Source: Membranipora membranacea | Taxonomy: Eukaryota; Bryozoa; Gymnolaemata; Cheilostomatida; Membraniporidae | NCBI GenBank assembly: GCA_914767715.1 | Contig: OU612065.1 | Location: forward strand, 9,548,001-9,612,000 | Direction of reading: 5' to 3' | Length of the DNA: 64,000 nt | In this document: in pieces, positions 1-11,400 of the stretch | Position numbering within the stretch: position 1 is the first letter of the stretch | How the letters are laid out: every line of letters starts with the position of its first letter | Notes under the pieces: generated by a model | Databases searched by the model: none | What the model was told of the DNA's origin: nothing | What the model saw: the letters and a program-made list of their open reading frames with translations, nothing else | Made by a program: the position numbers and the translations under genes

Positions 1-27
1 CATCAAAATTGTCTTCTTCTTTTTCAG

Positions 28-137
28 CTTGTATCTCATCCAGACCTGGTAAATGTGGCCGAAGTGATGGATATATCCTCGAGGGACAAGAACTTCAATT
101 CTATTCTAAGAAATTGAAAGCAAAGAAGGGCAAATAA
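28..137 (+). CDS. RPS8: 40S ribosomal protein S8, last coding exon (partial)
   Basis: The window opens at the end of an intron: a pyrimidine-rich tract and AG at 26-27. The exon then reads, after two bases completing a codon, [19 protein letters not shown] and further to KAKKGK and a TAA at 135-137. This is the C-terminal tail of eukaryotic ribosomal protein S8 (eS8), a component of the small ribosomal subunit, including the CxSxPGxCGR and DGYxLEG signatures and the lysine-rich end. Only about 36 codons are present; the rest lies upstream of the window. Two overlapping AATAAA signals follow within 40 bases, as expected for a short ribosomal-protein 3' UTR. The identification rests on my recollection of the family sequence; no other family fits. 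Confidence 0.95.
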
Positions 138-165
138 GCTGTAATGCATTATGCTTTATTTGGCT

Positions 166-175
166 AATAAATAAA
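166..175 (+). promoter_or_regulatory. Polyadenylation signals of RPS8
   Basis: Two overlapping AATAAA hexamers (166-171 and 170-175) lie 28 bases after the RPS8 stop codon. They fit the compact 3' end typical of ribosomal-protein genes. Confidence 0.75.
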
Positions 176-250
176 GTTAGAAAACAAGATCTGACTGCTT
201 GATTTGCAATAACATTGACAACAGGTTCGAATAATGTCAAAAGATATGAC

Positions 251-684
251 CAGGGGCTGGTTTCAATTAGATATTTAACCGTGCTTTCACGGCTACAGGT
301 CAGCTAAAGCTCAGCCACTCACCAAATCGGGATAACTTTAACACACTCGTAGCTGATCCTAAGCCGAATCTTGGCTGTTCTGTTTCTGACTGCTATCACT
401 CAGCCACCATGCAATTTCATATGTAAGATATGCTAATTTATTTAATAGTATCATAGTGTAATTAATCTGCAACGACAATAGACATAAAAACCACTGACTC
501 ATAAACTCTGTCGTGGTTAGTGATAATGTGAGATTTCTCCAAAATGAATATCAATCTACTAAGCTGAGTGACAACTGAGTGGTAGCAGGGCCTAATTGAA
601 ACATGATTAAGTGGCTGCTAAGATACAGCTCAGGTATATGTCTGCTAAATGCAATTTAGCCGGATCCTAATTGAAACCAGCCCC
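251..684. repeat. Inverted-repeat element between RPS8 and the membrane-protein gene
   Basis: The ends are inverted copies: GGGGCTGGTTTCAATTAG near 253-270 and its complement near 667-684. About 400 bases of non-coding AT-rich DNA lie between. It looks like a MITE or a foldback remnant. I cannot see a clear target-site duplication. It fills most of the gap between two convergent genes. Confidence 0.6.
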
Positions 685-805
685 AGGATAATATATAAGA
701 ATGGATGGCAACTAATTATGCTTACTGGCAACTGTATAATTATCATCATCAAAGAAAATTCAACAGTAAAACTGTGTTGATAGTTAGCCGAGTATTCATA
801 TTCAT

Positions 806-3800
806 TCAATATTCTGGAACTGATACCACTATAGTCTGCCGACTGGTTGTTGGAGTCTGCCGTTCTGTCATCTGTATACAACCATTTGGCTAAGCAAAAC
901 AAAAATGATGAGCATGGGAAAGAGAATTTAGCGGTTATTTTTTGTGTCATGTCACGCTTTCAATTAGCTTCAGAAATTGAAACAAACAATATAACCACCA
1001 CCATGAGCATCATCATATGTGTATGGAATTTGAAAGCAGATCAGTGTGAGATGCATGATTTGTGAGCAAGTTTACCGAGGCTGTCACTTCTGTCCTGGGT
1101 GTATATTAAAACAGTTATGAATTGAGTAAAATTGGAGTTGTGCCCTCAGACAGCATGAAAAGGCAATTCCAAAAAAAGTGACTTAGGTTAGCTCTAAAAT
1201 ATTGTGCTTGTTGAGGTCAAAGGTTCTGCAGTGAACACTTTATGCGCATAGTGTCAGTATGGTATAAACTACACTATATTTTCTAACCCAGAAACTATAA
1301 GCATGCAGGAAATAAAACAGTAAAATGACCTCACATTGACCAAGTGCATTCCGATTTTGGCGTCTGTAGCACGTTATTTATTCGAAAGAATCGGAATACA
1401 AAGGGGATGCATCACCACAAGTTTCAACTGTTTTGAAACAACCTGGAACCAAGGAGTTAAAGACGTGTCTCTAACTCCTTCCTAAAACCCATGGCTTCAT
1501 AACACTGGGCACATACTGTAACATCCAGATTTTAAAGGGCAACCAAGGTTTCAAACATGTTCTCATTGATTGATAGCAGATTACACCTTCTGCATATAGG
1601 GAAAAAGACCAAATCTAATTCGGATGATTATTCAGCCAGAGTTATTGGGAAACATTTCATCCATCAGCTAAAATAGAATACCACAGAGCAGTTTCCTGTT
1701 CCTGTTATTATTTAGCCTGTACTCTATCATCATAATAGCAATGTCTTGGAACCTCCCCTAATTTGAAGTGTTACCCAGCTTAGGGTCAGCAACTACTTTG
1801 AGTTTTGCGTCGCGTAATGCACAAAGCTGATGCTGCCTAGCACATAATTTACTACCCATTAATGCATCGCTGCGAAACCTTGGTTGCCCTTTAACAAAGC
1901 CTTGTCCTGACAAGTTACACCTGTTTCTGCTATCCCATTGATTTGTATGGAAAAGAGATTATTTTTTACCTTTTCTGCCACATTTCACTCACCTCGGGAC
2001 AGCATTGATTTGAGATAGCATCAATGAAAAATCCAAGAACTGTTGTTGTTTTTCCGTCAAATATTGTTTCATATGTACAGCAGATGACAATTACTTGCAC
2101 AACTAGTCCTAAGCAGATGAATGCTGCACTGACTGCATGACCTGCTACCATGCATATATCCTGTAGAATATCAATTTCACAAAATATACAAATCCACAGT
2201 GTATGGTGAGATATTGCTCTTGTGCTACTTTCATAAATACAATCCGTTCTGTCGTAATCTAGAAGGTGGCTTCCCATGTGCAGACAATACAAAATTTATA
2301 TCTGAAATGTCTTGCTAGTATGAACTGATCGGACCTGGTAGTGTTCATAAAACCTTACATCACACCGTTGCCAGATTAAGCGTATCTACTGATTCATGAG
2401 TATGTTCTGTAGGCTAGGAAACTGTCTAGTAGTGAACTGTATATAACCTAAACAATGCTACTTCCTTCAAGGCCAAGACCAACTGTGCTTGGCGCTCTAT
2501 AATGAGTATATAAGTATTGCATCAATTTACGCTTCAATGAAGTCGATGATTTGAGTTATCCAGTACTGTCCAATTGAATGTTAAGTCAGGTAGCCATGAT
2601 ATTAACGTCAATTTCAATATGACAATATGGATTGTCATTTCTGTCCATCTACCTATGTTACATTACATATGTTGTTATACTATAGACAGTGTTCTGAGCC
2701 TACCCGAATTTCAGACTATGTTTTGAGTTGTCCTCTCTCCAGTCTTTAACCCACGCAGCACAGGAAAAAAATTTCGTGGATTTCATCACTTAAAGTGAGA
2801 TTAGTCAACTTTCAAACCCTTAATGATTTGACCCCTGTCACCTAAGTTTTCAATGATGCCGATACTAAATCTGAAATCGATTTATCCTTTCCAAGATACG
2901 CCCGTCTCAGCTCCTTTTTCCTATGCTGGGAGAGAGGATAACTCTGAACATAGCCTCAAATTCGGAATAGAAAACTAAATATTATTAGATCATCAGATAT
3001 TTTACTCACCAAATGGTAAAGATGGCCTCGGGTAAAATCCACAATCATGATGATAGCAGCCATTATATAAAACAACGTTGTGAATATATGTGCAGCTAGG
3101 AAGCGGTTTAACTAAAAACAGACCCAAGAAAAAGGCTGCAGACACTGCAGAACAGATGTAAATTGATCATACATGAAGTCAAATATTATATTTGTGGTAA
3201 TCTTTGCAGGCAAAGCAATATAAATTCCAATCAATTGCAATATCGGTAGTGTTGAATCTGGTTGATATTGAAGAGTAGTACTGTCGACTGTGTGATATTT
3301 GTGAATCATCAATCTGGTGGTTTGGAACTTACTGTGGACTGTCTTTTAGTGAGCGATGATCTTATGCCAGTGGCTGATGCAATTGTCAACTAAAGAAAAA
3401 ATAATTGTTATGTTAGTTGCCTCGGTGCACAGTGATATCAGGTTAAAGGGTACACCAGTGTATCTTTCTCCTAATAGAAAAGTCAGATATAGCACAGTTT
3501 CTTCGTAACTATGACCACTGGATTACTAGAGCAGAGGAAAGGGTTTTTTAATAAGAGTGGATACACTGATATCACTGATAAGCTCACCTTTTCCGGTTCT
3601 TGTGTGTTTTCATACAAAAGAATTTTTCGGATACTCTCCCACCACATCATAAAATACAACTAATTAAACGATCAGCAGAATGATTCCAATATTGACATAC
3701 CAGTACGCCGCACCAGATAGTAAATCCAAAAAATGTCTCGAGTGAGAAAACTATAATATCATGGCCTGAGGAGCATAGCACTGGAAATCCGAATATCTGT

Positions 3801-4522
3801 AGTACACCTGCAAACAAGTCAAATAGTATGAGTGGTGCAGATGCTGAATCAAATATGATTTTTTTCCCCATGATGAGCGGTTTCTACGATAAGTTCATTT
3901 CAGCTTTGTTTTAGTATGCTGCATGTGGTAAAAAATACCCAGATAGAGAGGGGGCAACTACAACTACTACCGCACCATAGCAAAATTAACATACTAGCGT
4001 GGTGATATCAGGGAGGGTGATATCAATTCTTCGATAATCGATTTTAATGAAAATCACTTATTGACAATGTTCTAAAACACAACCAAATGGAACTGTGCCA
4101 AACCCCAAAAAAATTATCCTGGTAGCCTTTATCATTAATAATTTTCAAACTCATGGATGAGAGGATGATGATTGATCAAGACAGATTATGGTGATCGAAA
4201 TACATTATCACCACCCTATCATATTTCAATAGAACCAAGAGGGAAGTTAGAAACTCGTCTTGGTCATTGTTGTTATATGTAAGTAGGACTGCATAAATAA
4301 TCTACCTGCTACTGTAGTGAGGAACCCAAGAATTAGCCCATTAGCACCGATGGCAAAGGAGTAGTTGTTGTACACTGGTGGCGGGACATATCTATCATGG
4401 ATCGAGCTCTCAAAATCTTCATCATGAGTGATTGTGGAATGTTCAGCATGAGCAGAAACTGAAGGAAATGTCACAATGTCATCTGTTTCATTTATTATCG
4501 GTTCAAAATCTGATCTGACCAT
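806..4522 (-). CDS. Four-transmembrane protein, MARVEL/CMTM-like (putative)
   Basis: Six exons on the minus strand: 4522-4313, 3883-3701, 3389-3333, 3111-3010, 2160-1993 and 889-806, about 267 codons. Exons 2 to 6 have clear GT-AG borders and all join in phase 0. The first donor is uncertain: the stronger site at 4306 would break the frame, so I used 4313, or an exon may be missing. The N-terminus is about 55 hydrophilic, acidic residues. Four hydrophobic helices follow: around APLILFDLFAGVLQIFGF, DIIVFSLETFFGFTIWCG, HIFTTLFYIMAAIIMIVDF and AVSAAFICLGLVVQVIVICC. The C-terminal tail is short and polar, ending VVSVPEY. Four helices with both ends probably cytoplasmic and a short first loop fit MARVEL-type membrane proteins (CMTM, plasmolipin), which act in vesicle and membrane organisation. 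That assignment is from topology and composition only; a lineage-specific tetraspan is equally possible. Confidence 0.65.
1536..1890. repeat. TTAA-flanked MITE, copy 1
   Basis: A 355-bp element in the last intron of the membrane-protein gene. Its ends are inverted repeats starting AGGGCAACCAAGGTTTC and it is flanked on both sides by TTAA (1532-1535 and 1891-1894). TTAA duplication is the hallmark of piggyBac-type transposition. Internal segments match copies at 22944-23310 and 25432-25790 in the opposite orientation. It has no coding capacity. Confidence 0.85.
2684..2985. repeat. Foldback MITE, second diverged copy of the 4551-5065 family
   Basis: Starts with TAGACAGTGTTCTGAGCCT and contains GAGTTGTCCTCTCTCCAG. 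It ends with the inverted counterparts GAGAGAGGATAACTCTGA and AGCCTCAAATTC. Both termini match the element at 4551-5065, but the centre is shorter. It lies in the intron just upstream of the exon at 3010-3111. Confidence 0.65.
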
Positions 4523-4550
4523 TTTCCTACAAAAAAATTATATTAGTTAC

Positions 4551-5065
4551 AATAGACAGTTTTCAGTGCTCTGATTTAGGCCTCAATTCAGAGTTGTCCT
4601 CTCTCCAGTTTGGTACTTTTAACGCACGCCGCATAGGAAAAACGTGCTGAAAAGAGGGTTATCTTGATAACCGCTTATAAGAGGATAAAAATTATTTTTG
4701 ATTCAGAATCTGCAGCGTTGAAAACTCATATGGACATAGTTTGAGAAATAATTTTAGTATTTGGATAGTCAATTATAGCATTTTCTGCCTGTTTTGCGCA
4801 CAATTTGGCAGATTTTTTCATGACTTTCGTCACTAAAATTAAGATTTATCAACATTCAAGACTCCAATGATTTGGAAACCCTGTCTCACAGGGTTTTCAA
4901 TGGTGCAGACTCTGAATCAAAAATCATTTTTATCCTAACATAAGCGATTTTCAAGCTAACCCTCTTTCAGCAGTTTTTTCCTATGCGGCGTGGTTAAAAG
5001 TACCAAACTGGAGAGAGGACAACTCTGAATTGAGGCATTAATAAGAGCTCAGAAAACTGTCTATT
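4551..5065. repeat. Long foldback MITE with arms of about 120 bp
   Basis: The left arm (AATAGACAGTTTTC, then CCTCAATTCAGAGTTGTCCT and the CTCTCCAGTTTGGTAC stretch) is repeated inverted at the right end up to 5065. Much of the interior is also palindromic, with GATTCAGA near 4698 facing TCTGAATC near 4910. No open frame. It starts about 30 bases upstream of the presumed start codon of the membrane-protein gene, so it may lie in that gene's promoter. Confidence 0.75.
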
Positions 5066-5308
5066 ATCCAGATATAACAAGCACACAGGAGTGAAGGAAT
5101 GTGTTTTGGGGGAGGCTTCTAACTGTGTATCACAACTAAGGCACAACAAGCATAGCGAGGTTACAAATGGACGAACCCAGTTTGTATCTAGCCAGGCTAT
5201 ACCATAGACATACATGATGCTATATTACATATATTTTTATGATCACTGCCTAGTCATATATAAGCTCTCATTGGTCTGTTATATGTGGGCCATTGCATAA
5301 GTACCCTC

Positions 5309-5640
5309 AGTCTACCCAAACACCAATACTTGTTATAGTCAGGCAGTTACTTATGATAATGTTGTGTCAATGCTCTACTTGGCATAAATTGAGGTAACTC
5401 CCATACTCTGCATTATGATGTCACAGTCTCTCGGATGTGAAATACAAGAAACAATCACTTCCGGGAGACTGTGATATCGTAATACAGAGAATGGGAGTTA
5501 CCTTCCATTATGTAAAGCACTTTTTCACCATCAATAACTCATGTCAAGTAGAGCTTTAAATTTTTTTACCATGCAAATCAGACACAACTTTATCATAAGT
5601 AACTGCCTGACTATAACATACTTTGGTCTTTGGGTAGGCT
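5309..5640. repeat. Palindromic foldback element
   Basis: The arm at 5309-5371 (AGTCTACCCAAA, then GTTATAGTCAGGCAGTTACT) is repeated inverted at 5581-5640. Inner segments (GGTAACTCCCAT facing ATGGGAGTTACC; ACAGTCTC facing GAGACTGT) continue the pairing. Nearly the whole element could fold into one hairpin. Non-coding. Confidence 0.75.
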
Positions 5641-5738
5641 TTAACCATATATATTACTATGTACGTGGTTTACTTTTACATGAATGTAACGGATTGTTAC
5701 TTCAACTTCCATGTAACGCCTGGTAAGAATTAATTTAA

Positions 5739-6236
5739 GCGCTCAAACGGTGCAAGATGCTGGTAGAGGCATTTCATTATCAACCACTTTCTTTTCTCCG
5801 TGTAAGTACTTACCCCAAGACTGTGGGAGTAATGGCACCATGTTAAAGAGGATAACTCCAAACATTTCGTAAAAATTGAGATGGAGCTAGATAAAAAGAC
5901 TGGTCATACAAGAGAAAAAGGTTCTGAGCAAGCTTATGGACAGTTATGTATAGGCAATCAAGACATATTGTTTCATATCCATAATACCAATATGCTGATA
6001 AGTTCCCAGGATTGCTTGATTTTGACTTGGAATGCCAATATATAGGTCGAGGAATTATATGGTTTACTACAGTGTAATGTTTTGTGGTAGGTGTTGTTTA
6101 GTCAGCAATTTATTAGTTGTCTCACCACAAAGAAGGTGGCCATTACTCCCTCATTCTTGGGGTAAGTACTTAAACGGAGAAAAGAAAGTGGTTGATAATG
6201 AAATGCCTCTACCAGCATCTTGCACTGTTTGAGCGC
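5739..6236. repeat. TTAA-flanked MITE with roughly 110-bp terminal inverted repeats
   Basis: TTAA flanks both ends (5735-5738 and 6237-6240). The ends, starting GCGCTCAAAC, are inverted repeats of about 110 bp with few mismatches, running through CAAGATGCTGGTAGAGGCAT and TAAGTACTTACCCCAAGA. The unique centre is about 280 bp. The longer TIRs and different end sequence set it apart from the AGGGCAACC family, but it shares the same target choice. Confidence 0.85.
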
Positions 6237-7244
6237 TTAAACTAGGTAAGAATATATCCTTCCATGATTAGTCGCACACGGTGAAAGGCCAAAGTAATAC
6301 TTGCGTTAGTGCTGAAACTTTAAATGTGAGGGCTGATATAGGATATTGCAAGAGGCTGCACCGCTGAATGTATCAATGAAAGTAAAATGCACAGTTAGCA
6401 CATTAAGCTGTCGGATATCCCACTATCAAATCGAAGTTTTTTATAACTTTGATTCAATATCTAAGGCTAAGTATAAGTATTTTGAATCCATTCCAATAAT
6501 GCCATCACTTCTAAGCCATGTAGCCTATATGTGTATGCCTATCTATTTTTTAATCTCTTTCTCCAAACTAATGGGCTGAATATCATTCACAGAATGTTTT
6601 TTTTTAAAATGGGGAACAAAGAGCACCTTGAAAGAAGATACCTCAACATGCCTTCAACTGTCTGTTGGGCCGAGCTAGCCCTGTTCATCTGGTTAGCCTA
6701 TATCATCATCATCAAATTTAGTAGCCTACGATTTGTGGAGATAAGCTACACTGATGTTTCGACTATATTCAGTTAATCTATTCAGGATAATGGCCACAAT
6801 ATTATCTTATTAAAACTTGCAAACATAAGCTGATAGCCAGCAGCAGACAACAAATGATCATAAATGCCAAACAATCCAAAGTTCTCATAACTTACAAAAA
6901 TCTGTCCCAATCTATAGCGCTTCTGATAGTAATACTAGAGTGCTGGAGTGCTTGAGTCAGTCTTTGTCGCCAGATGGTTAATCAGACTATTTATTTTGAC
7001 TTTTTTTTTTGTAGATGATAGGTATCACTCATCTATTTCAGGCCTGTTTTACAACTCATAAGTAGTTTGAGCAATGAACTAAACCTCTTTATGGGCCCAG
7101 TTACTGGGGAACATGACCACTAGAATTTATTGAACAATCTGGTCACTGGAGAGGGCCTGTGGTTGTAACTGTGACTGCATTTAAAACCGACGATGAAGTA
7201 AATGACCTCCTCAACATTATTCAGCCATCATCGTTGTTTGAAGT

Positions 7245-7270
7245 CTGTCTTGACAAGCTTGTCAAGGCAG
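7245..7270. repeat. Short palindrome, CTGTCTTGACAAGCTT family
   Basis: A 26-base near-perfect palindrome centred on AAGCTT. Related sequences occur at 7737-7806, 50050-50077 and 61633-61671. Confidence 0.7.
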
Positions 7271-7473
7271 GCTACGTTGTTGGGCGGAGGTGGTATGGTT
7301 GATCATGCTGGTCATGGTCATGCTTGTGACTCCATATGCCGATTCTACCAACACCCCTTAAAACCTATATTACAAAACAAATCCAGTTCTGAAAGGTACA
7401 TAACATTGGTTCCATAAAAATCGAAGGTTTGGGTGTATTGTTATCCACCCGAATTGAGTCTATACATGAGACC

Positions 7474-7605
7474 TTAAGGCAGTCCCACAATGTCCCAAAA
7501 CTGCCTCACAACGTTATGAGATGTCCCAAGACAGTTTTAAGCGTCTCAAGACTGCCTTACAACGCCCAGAGACTGTCTTGCAGCGTCCAAAGACTGCCTC
7601 ACAGC
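7474..7605. repeat. Degenerate minisatellite
   Basis: Diverged repeats of roughly 25 bp built around CAAGACTGCCTCACAACG: AACTGCCTCACAACG, AGACTGCCTTACAACG, AGACTGTCTTGCAGCG and AGACTGCCTCACAGC. The open frame running through it is a by-product of the repeats. Confidence 0.6.
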
Positions 7606-7736
7606 ATACCCTATGACTGGTCAATGTACCCTTTCAGAACTGATAGGCCTAAACAAAATGAAACAACAGTGTTTGTTTGTAATATACATGCCAGCCAGTG
7701 CTTTTGCATTTCTTAGATGCATATATATGCCCAAGA

Positions 7737-7806
7737 CTAGCCCGTCTTGACAAGCATGGATGGTGCCCTCCACATACAAAGCTTGCAAGACAGGCTACTA
7801 CTAGCC
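7737..7806. repeat. Hairpin of the CTGTCTTGACAAGC family
   Basis: CTAGCCCGTCTTGACAAGC on the left faces GCTTGCAAGACAGGCTA on the right, with about 25 bases between. The arms carry the same core as the palindrome at 7245, split apart. Confidence 0.6.
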
Positions 7807-8409
7807 CAAGGAAGATTTGCTTCAGTTGTAACTCCAATAAATAATAAGAACAATTGTAAATAAAGTTGATTAATTATTAATTAATAAATAAAAAAAACTC
7901 AATGCATATTCATTACTATATATGTACTAGTCACTTACTGGCTACCTACAACTTCTTTTCAGCTGTAACATCTAATCAAAGAAAAGTACTCATTGATCTA
8001 CCACTTCACTCAAATTTTACACCACTGTGTTGATTCTGACAGAGTCACTCCTGATAGGCACTTGCTTCCACTCCTTATGTTGTAAATAAGTTGGTGCCTG
8101 AACTCATGACACAATAGACATCAGTAAACTCCAATTCTGCCAATGATACAGTGTTAAATTGTAAAACAAATCATGATTGGCTGGACAAGCTTCATATTCC
8201 TCTTGATTGGCTTGTTGCTGATTGTATGTAAATATTTGCACACATGTGATTCTCACATGTTAATATTTTAATTTGATGATGGGTCAAGATGATGATAATG
8301 ATGGCATTCAGTTCAGACACCACTATATATTCATGCCCTCAACACTTATCACTGCATTTATACTGCTGTGGTGTTCTGAGATATAGGAGCTCACTATATA
8401 TATTTCAAA

Positions 8410-11400
8410 ATGGAAGTGAGCTCTGATTTTTTCAAGCTAAGTTGGTGTACTTACGGATTAGGACTAACCTTGATATCTCTGTTTGTTCTGTGGGTACTGC
8501 AGGTCGTTTGGGTCGAAGAACGGAAATTCAGGCATATTCCAGGTCCACCAAAATCCAAGTGAGTATATACTTTTGAGTGTTATTTATTGCTCTACCTTCA
8601 TTTGATTCAAACTGCATAAATGCATATCACTGATGGATTAAAATTGATGTGACAGCAAAAATAATTTAATATTGATCATCATAGCACAGTAAGATAATTG
8701 AGATCAGTAAATCAAGATTCCAGTAGACTAGAATCAACTGGGCAAGCAACTAAAATGCTTAAATTTTCGCTTGAAGTTTGTTCTTGGGGCACATGCTGGA
8801 TCTGAAGACTGCGATGGAAAGTGAAGACATGATGATACAGGATCTATTATATCAATGGTGTGTATATATACTTATGGCGTCATTTGGTTTTGCATGAAAA
8901 TTTCATTCACAGCAAATAGAGGATGCATACATACATAACACTTACTATAGTAGATAGTATAATTCGGGATGACAGTTTGGATTTATAGCATTGTTTTCAA
9001 ACTTCATAATTGCAAATAACCAAGAAGTCCCCCTTGATATGATATACTATTATCTCTTATCTGGAAGATTTTATTGCATGTGTTAGTCTTGGTCTTCGAA
9101 ATTTAAGCTGGCATCCAAGCAATGTTAAGACATGCACGGGTGTATTCAAATGCATGTAAGCTAAACCTTGGTAGCAGGAACATGAATGATTCTTTTACAA
9201 AGTATAACCCAGCAATGACATTATAGGGGAACTTATGACGTGATGAAAGATGGCATTATCTTGTTGTTACGAGGCATCTTTCAAACTTTCATAATGTGAC
9301 GAGCAATGCCAAAGTGCTACTGAGATTTGAATGGTTACAGTGTTATGAATCTTAGTCTTCTCGGTCGGGCTTATATTCTAAATTTTAAGAAATAAAGCAT
9401 TTTTATTTGTCGAAAATATTTCATTTTGATTTTGTTCAGAAACTAAAATGTCACCTGTGGTATGGTCAGGAGTAATGTAAAACATGAGTTCTGTCTAACA
9501 CATCTGTCTGTTTTCAGGGCTAAACAATATGGCCTCACATACAAGGTCTTTATTCTGCACAAGGCTGTTGTCTTCACCGCAAACCCTGCCGGAGTGAAGG
9601 TGAGCTTAGTAATCTCTGCATCACAAGTTCCTCGACAGGTTCTAACTTGTGGTAACATTTTTGGCATAGTCAAGCTACAAAATATCGAATTTGAATGGAT
9701 GTGATCTATATAATACTGTCTGATATATATGGACATTTTCATTTGTATAATATATGGCCTACACAATATGGTATAATTTGGCATATTACAATTCTGAGAA
9801 TTCTACACCACGATTAACAAGCAGTTTTATGCATTTGGCCATGGCAATATCCGTAAATAAAATACCTATTTTGTAGAGCTGCTTGATAAGCGCAGCTCTT
9901 TTTAAATATAATACTATGAATTTAGGGGAAATTTCTATGTCCAGAACAAAGACGACGTTTATCCTGATTGGTCAGTTCTGTCGAGAATCAGAAATTAAAA
10001 ACATAGAATTACATGCAGTAATGGTTCTAAAGTAAATTGAAAATAAGAACATAAATGATATATGACTGAGAGGTCACACTTGTATACTTTTCTTGACCAA
10101 TCAAATATATCGTTGACTCAGGGGAAATTCCCCTGTTCACTCCTAATCCATACCGCTCGTATTTGCAAGGCTTCAACCTACTAATTTATACCCATCTATT
10201 TATCTATATTTGTTCTACGAAATCCAGATAATAAGTCATCTGGCCATCACAAACCATCGTCAAGCAACATAATTTATTACCCGGCTTTTATCTAGTTGAC
10301 TACGTGCAGAAATTGAATTGATATGATTTTTCCGAAACTATTTGGTTTTCTGTTTTCTGTTATGAAGGAAGCATTACTTGGTGGACACCCCAAAGCAGAT
10401 GAGTTGTATCGTCAGCTAGTGAATCTCTATGGTGTGAGGTAGGTCATATTTGATTATGGTTAACATGTTTTATAAATGCGCCTTTTTTACGTTGACGTCG
10501 TTGCGGTGGCCAACAAGAAAACCTTCTTCTTTAAATAACACAGTAATAATCTATATGTGTATAACATGACACATGCATGAGTGTGGAAGGAAAGATAATT
10601 GTAAAAAATATTGATAATTTTTGCAGAAAAAACCCTTCATCATTTTGCCAAGTAATAACCTTTCAATAACTTTTGCAATGATTCATGATCCCTAACCATT
10701 ACGCCATTGCAGTGCATGCATAGAATTTACAGTCAAACTTTGAATGGGCTCATGATGGGATAGGCAGGAATCTATGACATAGAATCTATGACATAGAATC
10801 TCTGGCGTCACGCAATGGATGTTATTAGGTCATAGGTTTGACATTGTAAGATCTGTAACTCTGTAATATTCACTAAGCTCCTGATGTTTACTGTGCATCC
10901 ATACTATTATTTTTATTTGATAATTTGAAATCTGATATAACTTATTTCAGATTTCTCGGTAATGGTCTAGTGACCCTGACTGAACATGGTACCTGGGACC
11001 ACAGACGGAGAGCAATGGACCCAGCATTTAGAAGACAGTAAGTATACTTCATTTTTATAGCGCCATGACCAAATTAATGATAATCGCCTATTGCATTGAA
11101 GTTGTTTAAATTCTATTTTCTGCTGCGAGCACGTGGATTTTAATCCATAATTTTATTCCAACTTGCTGGATACAATAGGAAGAGTATTATTTTTGTTCTC
11201 CGTTTATCATATAGTCGTGTTATATAATATCGTACAATATGTGATTTTATAAATAGATGTGGTGCGTCACCAGTGATTACCTGCATGTAAGAATAACATT
11301 TATTCGTGACAACTTGTGTTTAATTGCGCTGACATTGGTGTAGTGTTTGTTGGTGAATGAATAGGGAAACTACGGTCCCTCTATGATGTTGATGCTATTC

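Larger units (their letters stand above)
6241..8409. other. Intergenic region, no gene recognised
   Basis: Upstream flank of the P450 gene. Open frames here are short, have no recognisable domains and overlap repeats. It contains a degenerate minisatellite (7474-7605) and two short palindromes (7245-7270 and 7737-7806). The stretch before the ATG at 8410 is AT-rich; I could not fix a promoter in it. Confidence 0.6.

Noticed and set aside
645-950. 101-residue minus-strand frame ahead of the membrane-protein gene end
   Set aside because: Splicing in phase at 889 uses a different frame, ending VVSVPEY; the long frame ignores the acceptor and runs into the inverted-repeat element.
7649-7837. Minus-strand 62-residue frame starting with a signal-peptide-like segment (IFLGLVVACLASFVCGG)
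   Set aside because: The hydrophobic stretch is created by the arms of the palindrome at 7737-7806; no downstream domain or splice-consistent partner exon.
9443-9784. 113-residue minus-strand frame
   Set aside because: It is antisense to P450 exon 3 and its intron; no domain.
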